Assembly (NCBI RefSeq): GCF_003952165.1
Contig: NZ_RXFT01000001.1
Span: 806,001-870,000 of the forward strand
DNA from: Variovorax guangxiensis
Lineage (GTDB): Bacteria > Pseudomonadota > Gammaproteobacteria > Burkholderiales > Burkholderiaceae_C
DNA length: 64,000 bases
Direction: 5' to 3'
Below are positions 16,486-25,091 of the stretch, piece by piece. A model generated the notes under the pieces. That model ran no database searches. It saw only the letters and a program-made list of their open reading frames with translations, and was not told the DNA's origin. The position numbers and the translations under genes are program-made. Position 1 is the stretch's first letter; each line of letters begins with the position of its first letter.

Positions 16486-16902
16486 CTAACGCCGGCGATA
16501 CACGGTGGAGTTCGACGCCGCAGGCATTGCCCGCTCGTCGTGCGAGGCCCGGTGCAATTCGATCTGGCCCAGATGGTCCAGCACCCATGTGGCCAGGTTC
16601 ATGAGAGGCGACGCGAGCGAGTGACCCAGTTCGGTCAGCGCGTATTCGACCTGGGGAGGCACGGTGGGATGAACCGTTCGCGTCACCATGCCGTCGCGCT
16701 CCAGGGCCTTGAGCGTTCGCGTCAGCATCTGCTGCGATATCCCGCCGATCAGCCGCTTGAGTTCATTGAACCGACGCGGCTTCTGTTCGAGCATCGTGAT
16801 CGCGAGGATGGTCCACTTGTCGCCCATTCGGCCGAGCATCTGGTTCACCTTCCGGCAGTGCTCGTTCGTACCGGGCTCGTCGGGTGGGGCAGGCATATGC
16901 AT
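16486..16902 (-). CDS. HxlR-family transcriptional regulator
   Basis: 138 residues if started at ATG 16902; ATG 16896 is two codons inside and a TTG at 16917 would add five. The HxlR winged-helix signature is clear: GRMGDKWTILAITML, RRFNELKRLIGGISQQMLTRTLKALERDG and VEYALTELG. HxlR proteins respond to small molecules or redox/electrophile stress; here only one Cys is seen near the N-terminus (NEHCRKV), as in the redox-type members. It is divergent from the SDR gene, 92 bases between starts, which should contain the shared operator. Confidence 0.9.
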   Translation of the reverse strand: MHMPAPPDEPGTNEHCRKVNQMLGRMGDKWTILAITMLEQKPRRFNELKRLIGGISQQMLTRTLKALERDGMVTRTVHPTVPPQVEYALTELGHSLASPLMNLATWVLDHLGQIELHRASHDERAMPAASNSTVYRRR

Positions 16903-16994
16903 GTGACTAGGCCTCAAACATCTGCGTTCTTGTCATTGTGACGGTCAATCTCAATCATCTGGTCATCGAAACATACCACCTGAAGGAATACCAG

Positions 16995-17720
16995 ATGACT
17001 GCAAAGAAAACCCTCGCAATCTTCGGCGCAGGCTCCGGCCTCGGCACCTCCCTGGCCAAGCGTTTCGGTCGCGAAGGTTATCGGATCGCCCTCGTCGCGC
17101 GGCGCGCCGAGCCGCTGGAGGCATTCGTCGCCGAACTCGCCCGGGCAGATATCGAGGCCGCAGCGTTTCCGGCCGACCTCACGAAGATCGACGGAATTCC
17201 CGCGCTGGTCCGATCCATCGAGGAGCGGTTCTCGAGCGTGGACGTCGCCGTCTACGCTCCCGCGCCTTCCGACGCCAACTTCGTACCCGCGGTCGAACTC
17301 GATGCGGCGAAGCTGCAGGCCATGGCCTCGATCTTCATGCTCTCGCCCATCGAGGTATCGCACGCCGTACTGCCGGGCATGCTGGCCCGGGGAGACGGCG
17401 CGATGATCGTCGTCGGAGGCCTGGCCGGTGTGGTTGCCATTCCCGGCATGAGCGGCGTCGGCCCCGTGATGGCTGCCGCGCGCAACTACGTCCTCACCCT
17501 CAATGCGGAATTGGTCCCGAAGGGCGTCTACGCGGGTACGGTGAGCATCGGCGCGGTCATCGATCGTTCGACGGGGCTGCGTGCGATGACCGGCTCGGGA
17601 GCGAAGCTCGATCCAAGGTTGCCGGTGCTCGATCCCGACGACATCGCAGAGGAGATCTGGAGCCTCGCCACGAAACGCGACCGCCCCGAATCGATCCTGC
17701 CGCCACTTCAGCCGGCATGA
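16995..17720 (+). CDS. SDR-family oxidoreductase-like protein lacking the YxxxK motif
   Basis: 241 residues from ATG 16995; the context TGAAGGAATACCAGATG gives an RBS-like AGGAA. The NAD(P)-binding Rossmann fold is evident (IFGAGSGLGTSLAKRFG, then VARRAEP suggesting NADP preference). The catalytic region is atypical: in place of the usual Tyr-x-x-x-Lys the sequence around residues 150-165 is SGVGPVMAAARNY, without the paired Tyr and Lys. It may therefore be non-catalytic or use other residues. The gene is divergent from HxlR and overlaps the DsbA-like gene by 4 bp, so the two are co-expressed, presumably under HxlR control. Confidence 0.8.
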   Translation: MTAKKTLAIFGAGSGLGTSLAKRFGREGYRIALVARRAEPLEAFVAELARADIEAAAFPADLTKIDGIPALVRSIEERFSSVDVAVYAPAPSDANFVPAVELDAAKLQAMASIFMLSPIEVSHAVLPGMLARGDGAMIVVGGLAGVVAIPGMSGVGPVMAAARNYVLTLNAELVPKGVYAGTVSIGAVIDRSTGLRAMTGSGAKLDPRLPVLDPDDIAEEIWSLATKRDRPESILPPLQPA

Positions 17721-18385
17721 ACGAGGAAGGCCAGACGTACATGCTGCGAATAGACCTCTATACCGAGATCACCTGCCCCTGGTGCATCGTCGGCCAGTAC
17801 CGGCTCGACAAGGTACTTGCACAGGGCTTTGCCGGCCTTGCGGCGGACATCCGCCACCATCCGGTGCTGCTGATGCCCGATGCGCCTGCGTCAGGAACCT
17901 ACATTCCCGATCTGCTGCGCTCGCGCCACGGCATCACCGATCCGGCAATTGCGTTTTCACGTGTCGAGTCCGAAGCGCGATCCTCGGGACTCGAACTCGA
18001 CCTGCGTCGCCAGCCCTGGGCCTTTCCCACGCAGGCAGCCCATGCGTTGATCCTTGCCGCCGGGGAGCGAGGCTTGCCCCAGCATCGGTTGGCAGTCGCC
18101 ATCACGCAGGCGTACTTTCTGGGCGCAAAGAACATCGGCAATGCCGATGTGCTTGCGGCCATCGCCGTGGATCACGGATTCGATCGGATGGAGGCAAGGG
18201 CGATCGCTGTCGACCGTGCCTGGCACGGGCGAGTCGAAGAGGCGGCGAGGAGAGCTGCCGTGGCGGGTGTCCGGTCGGTTCCCCATTTCGCCTTCGGTCC
18301 GGGCATCGTGTTGCGGGGTGGACGAAGCGAACAAGAGATCGCCTCATGCATCCGGGAGGCACTGGGCGGCGTCGCCGTTTCCTGA
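17717..18385 (+). CDS. DsbA-family (FrnE-like) oxidoreductase
   Basis: 222 residues from ATG 17717 (a second Met, MLRIDLYTE, at 17741 is a plausible alternative start). Contains the thioredoxin-fold active site CPWC near residue 20 within YTEITCPWCIVGQ, the helical insertion expected of DsbA (about 60-150) and the cis-Pro region RSVPHFAF near 193. No signal peptide, so this is the cytoplasmic FrnE/2-hydroxychromene-isomerase-like type, which may handle disulfides or GSH-dependent isomerisation. Translationally coupled to the SDR-like gene; probably one HxlR-controlled unit. Confidence 0.85.
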   Translation: MNEEGQTYMLRIDLYTEITCPWCIVGQYRLDKVLAQGFAGLAADIRHHPVLLMPDAPASGTYIPDLLRSRHGITDPAIAFSRVESEARSSGLELDLRRQPWAFPTQAAHALILAAGERGLPQHRLAVAITQAYFLGAKNIGNADVLAAIAVDHGFDRMEARAIAVDRAWHGRVEEAARRAAVAGVRSVPHFAFGPGIVLRGGRSEQEIASCIREALGGVAVS

Positions 18386-18393
18386 GCGCTCGT

Positions 18394-19728
18394 TCAGTAC
18401 GACTGCTCCTCGACCACCCGCCGCACAGTCCGCAATGCACTGCGCAAACCGTCCAATCCAACCGACCCCAACGCCAGCCGCAGTGCATGCGGCACATGCT
18501 TCGACGTAGCGAATGGCTCGGCCGTGGAGACCGAAACGCCTTCACGCATCAGCGCCGCGGCAACGAGGTCGGCCCGCGTCTCCTCCGGCAACGGTAGCCA
18601 CGCGAAGTACGACGACGGATGCCGAATGCATCCCATCCCGGCAAGCACTTCGCCGACGATGGCTTGCCGCGCAGACGCGTCCTGCCGCTTCTGCGATTCG
18701 AGCCGCTCGACCGTGCCGTCTTCCAGCCATGAGCACGCGATGGCGGTGGTCACGCCCGGTGTACACCACGTCGTGGCCCGGATCGCACGTTCGAGCTTCG
18801 GCACCCACGCATCGGGCGCGGCGACGAAACCCACGCGCAGCCCGGTCGCGACGTTCTTGGAAAGACCAGAGACATACACCGTCGTCTCGGGCGCCAGCGC
18901 AGCCAGTGGCGCAGGCGGATCGTCGGCCAGGAAGGCATAGGCCGCGTCCTCGATGATGAGCAGCCCGTGCCGCCGCGCGATGGCAACGAGGCGCTTGCGG
19001 CGGCTCGTGCCCATCACCCAGCCCAGCGGGTTGTGCATGGTCGGCATGGCGTAGACGGCCCGCACACGCCGCCGCGCGCACAGGCGCTCCAGCACGTCGA
19101 GGTCGGGCCCCTGGCCGGCAGCGGGCAGGGGCGCCAGTTCCAGTTTGTGCGCCTCGGCCAATACCTTGAAGCCGGGGTAGGTGAGGGCGTCCACCGCGAC
19201 CACGTCGCCGGGTTGCAGCAGGGCCATTGCGGTCACGGCCAGTCCATGCTGCGCGCCGTCGACGATCAGCACGTTAGATGGCTCCACTGTCAGCCCTCGC
19301 GAGGCGAGGTGTCGGGCGAAGCAGGCGCGCTCATGCATCCGTCCGCCGTGGGGTGCGTAGCGCAACATGGCGTCGAGTTCGCCGCCGGCCGCGAGCTGGC
19401 GCAGTGCGCCGCGCAGCAGCTCGGCCTGTCCGGGCAAGGCAGGGTAGTTGAAGTTCAGGTCGACCAGGTCCGCCGGCAGGGCGCGCTGCTCGGCGCCGGG
19501 GCCCACGCGCAGCGATGCTTCGCGCACGAAGGTGCCTCGGCCGACCTCGCCGCTGACCAGGCCCATGGCCTCCAGCTCGGCGTAGACGCGCGACGCGGTG
19601 ACCAGCGCCAGCCCGTGGCGCTCGGCCAGCTTGCGGTGCGTGGGCAGGCGGGTGCCGGGCGGCAGGCGGCCGTCGCGGATTTCGGCGGCAAGTTCGTCGA
19701 CCAGTTGCTTGTAGCGCGCTTCGGCCAT
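18394..19728 (-). CDS. MocR-family regulator (GntR HTH fused to aminotransferase-like domain)
   Basis: 444 residues from ATG 19728. The N-terminal winged helix (about residues 3-70: YKQLVDELAAEIRDGRLPPGTRLPTHRKLAERHGLALVTASRVYAEL pattern) is GntR-type. The remainder is a fold-type I aminotransferase domain with the PLP Lys in YVSGLSKNVATGLRVGF (about residue 290). MocR proteins sense PLP or amino-acid adducts and usually control a neighbouring gene. It is divergent from the DJ-1-like gene (96 bases between starts), whose expression it most likely controls, and converges with the DsbA-like gene with only 8 bases between. Confidence 0.9.
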   Translation of the reverse strand: MAEARYKQLVDELAAEIRDGRLPPGTRLPTHRKLAERHGLALVTASRVYAELEAMGLVSGEVGRGTFVREASLRVGPGAEQRALPADLVDLNFNYPALPGQAELLRGALRQLAAGGELDAMLRYAPHGGRMHERACFARHLASRGLTVEPSNVLIVDGAQHGLAVTAMALLQPGDVVAVDALTYPGFKVLAEAHKLELAPLPAAGQGPDLDVLERLCARRRVRAVYAMPTMHNPLGWVMGTSRRKRLVAIARRHGLLIIEDAAYAFLADDPPAPLAALAPETTVYVSGLSKNVATGLRVGFVAAPDAWVPKLERAIRATTWCTPGVTTAIACSWLEDGTVERLESQKRQDASARQAIVGEVLAGMGCIRHPSSYFAWLPLPEETRADLVAAALMREGVSVSTAEPFATSKHVPHALRLALGSVGLDGLRSALRTVRRVVEEQSY

Positions 19729-19824
19729 CGTGAGCTCGATGTATCCATGACAATTCTTTGATTGTATTGATCGCCTCTCCTACGATGGCTTCATTCGCCC
19801 ACGATCACACCAATACAGGACGCC

Positions 19825-20427
19825 ATGCACATCGCCATCCTCACCTTCGACGGCTTCAACGAACTCGACTCGCTCATCGCGCTGGGCGTGCTCAACCGCA
19901 TCAAGAAGCCGGACTGGCGCGTGAGCATCTGCTGCCCGACGCAGGAGGTCACGTCGATGAACGGCGTGACCATCCGCGCGCAGTCGCTGCTGGAAGATGC
20001 GCGCTCCGCCGACGCGGTGGTCGTCGGCAGCGGTGTGAAGACGCGCGAGGTGGTCGCCAGCCCGGAGCTGATGGGGCGCCTGTCGCTCGATCCGCAGCGG
20101 CAACTGATCGCGGCGCAATGCTCGGGCACGCTCGTCCTGGCCAAGCTCGGCCTTGTCGAAGGCGTTCCGGCCTGCACCGACCTGACGACCAAGCCCTGGG
20201 TGCAGGAAGCCGGCGTGGAAGTGCTGAACCAGCCCTTCTTCGCGCGCGGCAACGTCGCCACCGCGGGCGGCTGCTTCGCTTCGCCTTACCTGGCCGGCTG
20301 GGTCATCGCGCGCACCGAGGGCATCGAGGCCGCCGAGGCGGCGCTGCACTACGTGGCGCCAGTGGGCGAGAAGGAGGCCTACGTGGCCAACGCTCTGAGG
20401 AACATCACGCCGTATCTGCCGCGATGA
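19825..20427 (+). CDS. DJ-1/PfpI-family protein
   Basis: 200 residues from ATG 19825. The flavodoxin-like DJ-1/PfpI fold is indicated by IAILTFDGFNELDSLIALGVL at the N-terminus (with the conserved Glu) and the nucleophile elbow AAQCSGTLVLAK with Cys near residue 99. Members act as glyoxalases/chaperones, isonitrile hydratases or AraC-type sensors; this one is the stand-alone enzyme form. Adjacent to and divergent from MocR. Its last 23 bases overlap the end of manC on the other strand. Confidence 0.85.
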   Translation: MHIAILTFDGFNELDSLIALGVLNRIKKPDWRVSICCPTQEVTSMNGVTIRAQSLLEDARSADAVVVGSGVKTREVVASPELMGRLSLDPQRQLIAAQCSGTLVLAKLGLVEGVPACTDLTTKPWVQEAGVEVLNQPFFARGNVATAGGCFASPYLAGWVIARTEGIEAAEAALHYVAPVGEKEAYVANALRNITPYLPR

Positions 20428-21865
20428 GGTCCGTTGTTGCTGTGGTCGCCTGCGCCGCGCAGCGCCCGTAGGTGTCGTCGAAACGCACGATGTCGTCTTC
20501 GCCCAGGTAGCCGCCGGTCTGCACCTCGATCACTTCGAGCACCGTCTTGCCGGGGTTCTCCAGCCGGTGGACCGCGCCGGAGGGCAGGTAGATCGACTCG
20601 TTCTCGTGCACCAGGCTGACCTTGCCGTCGCAGGTGGCGCGCGCCGTGCCCTTCACCACCACCCAGTGCTCGGAGCGGTGGTGGTGCATCTGCAGCGAGA
20701 GCCTGGCGCCGGGCTTGACCGTGAGGCGCTTGACCTGGAAGCGCTCGCCCAGGTCGATGCTGTCGTAGGCGCCCCATGGCCGCACCACGCGGCGGTGCTC
20801 GGTGGCTTCGGCGCAGCCTTCCAGCGAGAGCTTGCGCACCACCTCCGCCACCTGCTCGGCGCAGCCCGCGCCGGCCACGAGCACGGCGTCGGGCGTGTCC
20901 ACGATGATCAGGTCCTGCGTGCCCAGCGCCACCACCGGCCGGTGCGGCGCGTGCACGAAGGTGTTGCGCGAGTTCAGCGCGCTGGCCTTGCCGCTGAGGC
21001 GGTTGCCGGCATCGTCGGCCGGGTGCAGGCTGGCGACCGCGTTCCAGCTGCCCACGTCGCTCCACAGCCCCTCGAACTTCACGACCGCGATCTGGCGATG
21101 CTTCTCGAGCACCGCGTAGTCGATGCTGTCGGCGCGGCATTGCTCGAAGGCCGCGCGGTCCAGCCGCACGAAGCTGCCGTCGCGGGTCGCGTTGGCCGCG
21201 GCGCTCTCGCAGGCCTGCAGGATGTCGCCTGCGTGCTCGCGCAGCGCGGCGGTCAGCGTGCGCGCCTGCACGAGGAAGATGCCCGCGTTCCAGCTGTAGC
21301 CGCCGTTCAGGATCAGCATTTCGGCCACCGCTGCCGTCGGTTTCTCGACGAAGCGCGCCACCGCCTGGCTGTGCCCGCCGGCCAGCGGCTCGCCGGCCTC
21401 GATGTAGCCGTAGGCCGTGCTCGGGAAACTGGGCACCACGCCGAAGGTGACGATCCGGCCCGCCAGCGCCGCATCGACGCCGGCATGCACGGTGCGGGCG
21501 AAGAGGGCGGCGTCGGGGATATGGTGGTCCGAAGGCGCGAACAGCAGCAGGTCGTCAGGCTCGGCCATCAGCGCGGCCGATGCCATCGCTGCAGCGGTGT
21601 TGCGCGCCACCGGCTCCAGGATCTGCCGGCCCGTGACACCGGCGTTCTCCACCGTTTCCCTCACCAGGAAGCGGTGGTCTTCCGAGGTCACGCAGGTGAT
21701 GTCGGCGTTCAGCAGAGCCAGCCGCTCCAGCGTGAGCTGCAGCAGGCTCTTGCCGCCGACCAGCGGCGCGAACTGCTTGGGCAGGGCCTTGCGCGACAGC
21801 GGCCACAGCCGCGTGCCGCTGCCGCCGCACAGGACCACGGGATGGATGGAGGGAGCGGTTTTCAT
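20405..21865 (-). CDS. manC: Mannose-1-phosphate guanylyltransferase / mannose-6-phosphate isomerase
   Basis: 486 residues from ATG 21865, normal for the bifunctional ManC/AlgA/CpsB type. The N-terminal nucleotidyltransferase starts HPVVLCGGSGTRLWPLSRKALPKQF, with the GDP-mannose signature FVEKP near residue 175. The C-terminal cupin domain holds the isomerase signature, seen as RPWGAYDSIDLGERFQVKRL and QMHHHRSEHW (metal ligands His). It makes GDP-mannose, the precursor that Gmd and Fcl (in the same cluster) convert to GDP-L-fucose. Last gene of the exopolysaccharide cluster; 60 bases after the response regulator. Confidence 0.95.
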   Translation of the reverse strand: MKTAPSIHPVVLCGGSGTRLWPLSRKALPKQFAPLVGGKSLLQLTLERLALLNADITCVTSEDHRFLVRETVENAGVTGRQILEPVARNTAAAMASAALMAEPDDLLLFAPSDHHIPDAALFARTVHAGVDAALAGRIVTFGVVPSFPSTAYGYIEAGEPLAGGHSQAVARFVEKPTAAVAEMLILNGGYSWNAGIFLVQARTLTAALREHAGDILQACESAAANATRDGSFVRLDRAAFEQCRADSIDYAVLEKHRQIAVVKFEGLWSDVGSWNAVASLHPADDAGNRLSGKASALNSRNTFVHAPHRPVVALGTQDLIIVDTPDAVLVAGAGCAEQVAEVVRKLSLEGCAEATEHRRVVRPWGAYDSIDLGERFQVKRLTVKPGARLSLQMHHHRSEHWVVVKGTARATCDGKVSLVHENESIYLPSGAVHRLENPGKTVLEVIEVQTGGYLGEDDIVRFDDTYGRCAAQATTATTDLIAADTA

Positions 21866-21925
21866 GATCGGTCGCCAGCGTTGGAGTTGCGTGCAGGTTG
21901 ATGAAGAAGAGAGGAAAGGGCCGCT

Positions 21926-22705
21926 TCAGATCAGCCCGGAATACGCGGCATAGCTCACGGCCTGTGCGCGCGAATGGACGTGCAATTTCTTGTAGATGTT
22001 CTTGATGTGGGCGTTGACGGTCTGCCCCGAGATGCCCAGCCTGTTTCCGATCTCCTCCGTGACGTGCCCGCGCGCGACGAAGCGCAAAACCTCGCACTCG
22101 CGCGCCGTCAGCGTCGTCTCGCGCGGCAGGGGTTGCGCAGCCGGTGGCAGCGCGCCCATCGGCCGGTGGCTCAGCCGCGAGAGCAACCGGCGTGCCAGCC
22201 GCGGCGTGATGGCCGCGCCGCCGTTGACCACCTGCAGCACCGCCTGCGCGAAGCTCTGCAGCCAGGCGTCCTTCAAGAGGTAGCCGGTGGCGCCCAGTTC
22301 CAGCGCGTGCAGCACGTGCGCCTCGTCCTCCAGCACGGTGATGACGATGATCTCGGCCGAGCGGCGGTGCTCGCGCGCTTCCTGGATCAGGTCGAAGCCG
22401 GAGCCGTCACCCAGACGCAGGTCGACCATCAGCACGTCGAACTCGTGCGTGGCCACCAGCCGCCGGCCGTCGCGCAGGCTGCCGGCCTGGCCTTCGAGCT
22501 GTATGCGCAGGTCCGACAGCAGCTCCTGCGCGATCACGCGGCGCATGAACTCGTCGTCGTCCACGAGCAGCACGCGCACCGGCGCGTCTTCCTGCCCGGT
22601 CAGGAAACCGGGCCACAGCGGCGTGGCCGGCGCGCAGACCCCTGGCGGATAGCCCGATTGGCCGGCGCCCAGCTCGACGGATGGGGGTGTAGCTTGTTCA
22701 GACAT
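21926..22705 (-). CDS. NarL/LuxR-type response regulator
   Basis: 259 residues from ATG 22705, overlapping the galE stop by 8 bp. A ~40-residue N-terminal extension precedes the receiver domain (about 43-160): acidic pair in VLLVDDDEF, phospho-acceptor Asp in LMVDLRLGDG (about 98), Thr in VITVLED and Lys in YLLKDA. The C-terminal LuxR helix-turn-helix (about 193-255) contains LTARECEVLRFVARG and GISGQTVNAHIKNIYKKL. No partner histidine kinase is in the window, so the signal is unknown. Its position inside the exopolysaccharide operon suggests it regulates that operon, perhaps through the palindrome at 52217-52231 (inference). Confidence 0.9.
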   Translation of the reverse strand: MSEQATPPSVELGAGQSGYPPGVCAPATPLWPGFLTGQEDAPVRVLLVDDDEFMRRVIAQELLSDLRIQLEGQAGSLRDGRRLVATHEFDVLMVDLRLGDGSGFDLIQEAREHRRSAEIIVITVLEDEAHVLHALELGATGYLLKDAWLQSFAQAVLQVVNGGAAITPRLARRLLSRLSHRPMGALPPAAQPLPRETTLTARECEVLRFVARGHVTEEIGNRLGISGQTVNAHIKNIYKKLHVHSRAQAVSYAAYSGLI

Positions 22706-23810
22706 GGGTGTGCCCCCGGTTGGAGTGGATGTTGATGGCTCTGTCTTTGTTCTGGAACAGCACGGCGCCGGGCACCAGGGTGGGCACCGGGTCGTCGAAT
22801 CCGTGCGGGCTGGCGCACTGCCAGCGCCAGCTGTCGGCGCACATCTGGTCGAGGTCGCGGCGCGCGCGCCAGCCGAGCGTGCGCCACGCGCTGCGCACAT
22901 CGGCCCAGTAGGCGGGTGCGTCGCCCGGGCGGCGCGGCCCGATGCGCAGCGCGATGCGCCGGCCGCTCGCGCGCTCGAAGGCCGAGACCACCTCCAGCAC
23001 CGATGCGCCGTGGCCGGTGCCCAGGTTGGCCATGAGGATGCCGGGTCGTCGCGCCGCGCGGTGCAGCGCCGCCACGTGGCCCTCGGCCACGTCCATCACG
23101 TGCACGTAGTCGCGCACGCCGGTGCCGTCGGCGGTGTCGTAGTCGGCGCCGTGCACCACCAGGCACTCGCGCTCGCCGGCCGCGACCTGCGAGATGTAGG
23201 GCATCAGGTTGTTGGGCGGGCCGTTGGGCAGTTCGCCGAGCAGGCCGCTCTCGTGCGCGCCCACCGGGTTGAAATAGCGCAGGCAGGCGATGCCCCAGCG
23301 CGCATCGGCGTGCGAGAGGTCGGCCAGCATGCTCTCCACCATCGACTTGGTGCGGCCGTAGGGGTTTACCGGCCCATGCGGCGCGGCCTCGGCGATGGGC
23401 GAGGGCTGCGAGTCGCCGTACACCGTGGCCGACGACGAGAACACCAGCGTGCGCACGCCCGCACGATCCATGGCACGCGCCAGCACCAGGCTGCCGGCCA
23501 GGTTGACGTCGTAGTAGCCCAGCGGATCGGCCACCGATTCGCCGACCGCCTTCAGTCCCGCAAGGTGCACCACCGCCTGCACGCCGTGCGCGGCAAAGGT
23601 GCGGTCGAGCGCGGCGCCGTCGCGCACGTCGGCGCGCACCAGCACGGGCTCTACGCCGGTGATGCACGCCACCCGCTTCAGCGAGCGCGCGTCGCTGTTG
23701 ACCAGCGTGTCGAGCACCACCGGCTGGTAGCCCGCCGCGATCAGCGCCACGCAGGTGTGGCTGCCGATGAAGCCTGCGCCGCCTGTCACGAGGATCCTGG
23801 GTGCGGGCAT
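22698..23810 (-). CDS. galE: UDP-glucose 4-epimerase
   Basis: 370 residues from ATG 23810. NAD-binding motif ILVTGGAGFIGSH, catalytic YGRTK (Tyr-x-x-x-Lys, about residue 153), SSSATVYG with the catalytic Ser/Thr, and the substrate-binding NPVGAHESGLLGE segment all match GalE. It interconverts UDP-glucose and UDP-galactose, supplying galactose for the polymer. It is about 30 residues longer than usual; the extra C-terminal tail after DLDQMCADSWRWQ has no known domain. Within the exopolysaccharide cluster. Confidence 0.93.
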   Translation of the reverse strand: MPAPRILVTGGAGFIGSHTCVALIAAGYQPVVLDTLVNSDARSLKRVACITGVEPVLVRADVRDGAALDRTFAAHGVQAVVHLAGLKAVGESVADPLGYYDVNLAGSLVLARAMDRAGVRTLVFSSSATVYGDSQPSPIAEAAPHGPVNPYGRTKSMVESMLADLSHADARWGIACLRYFNPVGAHESGLLGELPNGPPNNLMPYISQVAAGERECLVVHGADYDTADGTGVRDYVHVMDVAEGHVAALHRAARRPGILMANLGTGHGASVLEVVSAFERASGRRIALRIGPRRPGDAPAYWADVRSAWRTLGWRARRDLDQMCADSWRWQCASPHGFDDPVPTLVPGAVLFQNKDRAINIHSNRGHTHV

Positions 23811-23843
23811 GGTGGTGTTCCTTGGGGCGGGCCGGTCGTCGCG

Positions 23844-25091
23844 TCAGGCGGTGACGCAGCGCTGCAGCTGCTCTTCGAGGCGCTGCAGGATCACGTTGCG
23901 GTCGAGCTCGGCCTCGGCGAAGCGCCGGCCGATCGATCCCATCAGCTCGCGCGTGGCGGGCGACATGGAAAGCTGCTCGATGGCGTCGGCCAGCGCGGCG
24001 GCGTCGCCGGGCTCGACCACCACGCCGCGGCCCCACACCGCCTCGCTGAGCGCGGTGCCGGCATGCGCGGTCACGATCACCGCGCGGCCGCTCGCCAGCA
24101 TGCCGCCCAGCTTCGAAGGCATGACCAGGTCGGCGGCATCGGCGCGCTGGGGCAGCACATGGATGTCGGCCATGCCCAGCAGCTCGTTGAAGCGCTCGGT
24201 GGGCTGCAGGTCGAGGAAGTGCACGTTGACCAGCCGCACGCAGGCGTTCATCAGCGACGGGCGGCTCGGCCCGTTGCCGCAGAACACGAAGTGGATGTCG
24301 TGCGAGCACACCAGCAGCCGCGCCGCCTCGGCCAGCAGCTCGATGCCCTGCTTGCTGCCGAGGCTGCCGGCATAGAGCACCACGACCGCATCGGCCGGAA
24401 TGCCCAGTTCGGCCCGGTAGCCCTGCGCGGAAGCACCCGAGACCAGCGCCGGCCGCTCGAGGGGCCGGATGGCCTCCACGTCGACCCAGTTCGGGAACAG
24501 CACCAGCCGCGATTCATCCACGCCCTTTTCCAGCGCCTTGGCGCGCATCGCGGTCGAAATGGTCGAGACCCGGTCGAACCTGCGCATCAGCCAGCGCTCG
24601 GCGGCCAGCGCGAAGCGCCGCACCCGCTCGCCGCGCAGCCAGCCCAGGCCGAAGGCGGCGTCCACCTCGTAGTCCTGGATGTGCAGCCACGAGCTTGCGC
24701 GCATCAGCTTGGCCAGGCACAGCGCGGCCGGCGCGCAGGACAGGGGCGGCTCGACCACGAACACCACGTCAGGACGCCAGAACAGCTGCGCCAGCAGCAG
24801 CGGAACGCTCGACAGCGTGAACGACAGCAGGTGCCCGATGCGCCCCAGCGCGCGCGGCTGCGAGGGCACCCAGGTGGGCGCGCGCCATACCTTCACGCCG
24901 TTCCAGTCGGACCTGCGGTACATCCAGGCCGAGTACCCCTCGAACACCGACCACTGCGGAAAGAAGGGCGGCGACGCGATCACCCGCACCTCGTGCCCGC
25001 GCGCCTGCAGCCACTCGGCCATCTCGCCCGAGTACTTGCCGATGCCGGCCAGCTCGGGCGCGAAGTTCATCGAGTAGAGGAGGATCTTCAC
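23844..25091 (-). CDS. WcaI-like GT4 glycosyltransferase
   Basis: 415 residues from GTG 25091; the GTG overlaps the upstream stop as GTGA and the protein begins with the family's VKILLYSMNFAPELAGIGKYSGEMAEWL. This N-terminus is characteristic of WcaI, the colanic acid fucosyl/glycosyltransferase. The C-terminal GT-B domain contains VVVLYAGSLGSKQGIELL and a donor-binding stretch around residues 330-360 (VMPSKLGGMLASGRAV). Acts at the cytoplasmic face on the lipid-linked repeat unit. Sugar specificity cannot be read from sequence; with GDP-fucose and GDP-mannose available, either donor is possible. Confidence 0.87.
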   Translation of the reverse strand: MKILLYSMNFAPELAGIGKYSGEMAEWLQARGHEVRVIASPPFFPQWSVFEGYSAWMYRRSDWNGVKVWRAPTWVPSQPRALGRIGHLLSFTLSSVPLLLAQLFWRPDVVFVVEPPLSCAPAALCLAKLMRASSWLHIQDYEVDAAFGLGWLRGERVRRFALAAERWLMRRFDRVSTISTAMRAKALEKGVDESRLVLFPNWVDVEAIRPLERPALVSGASAQGYRAELGIPADAVVVLYAGSLGSKQGIELLAEAARLLVCSHDIHFVFCGNGPSRPSLMNACVRLVNVHFLDLQPTERFNELLGMADIHVLPQRADAADLVMPSKLGGMLASGRAVIVTAHAGTALSEAVWGRGVVVEPGDAAALADAIEQLSMSPATRELMGSIGRRFAEAELDRNVILQRLEEQLQRCVTA

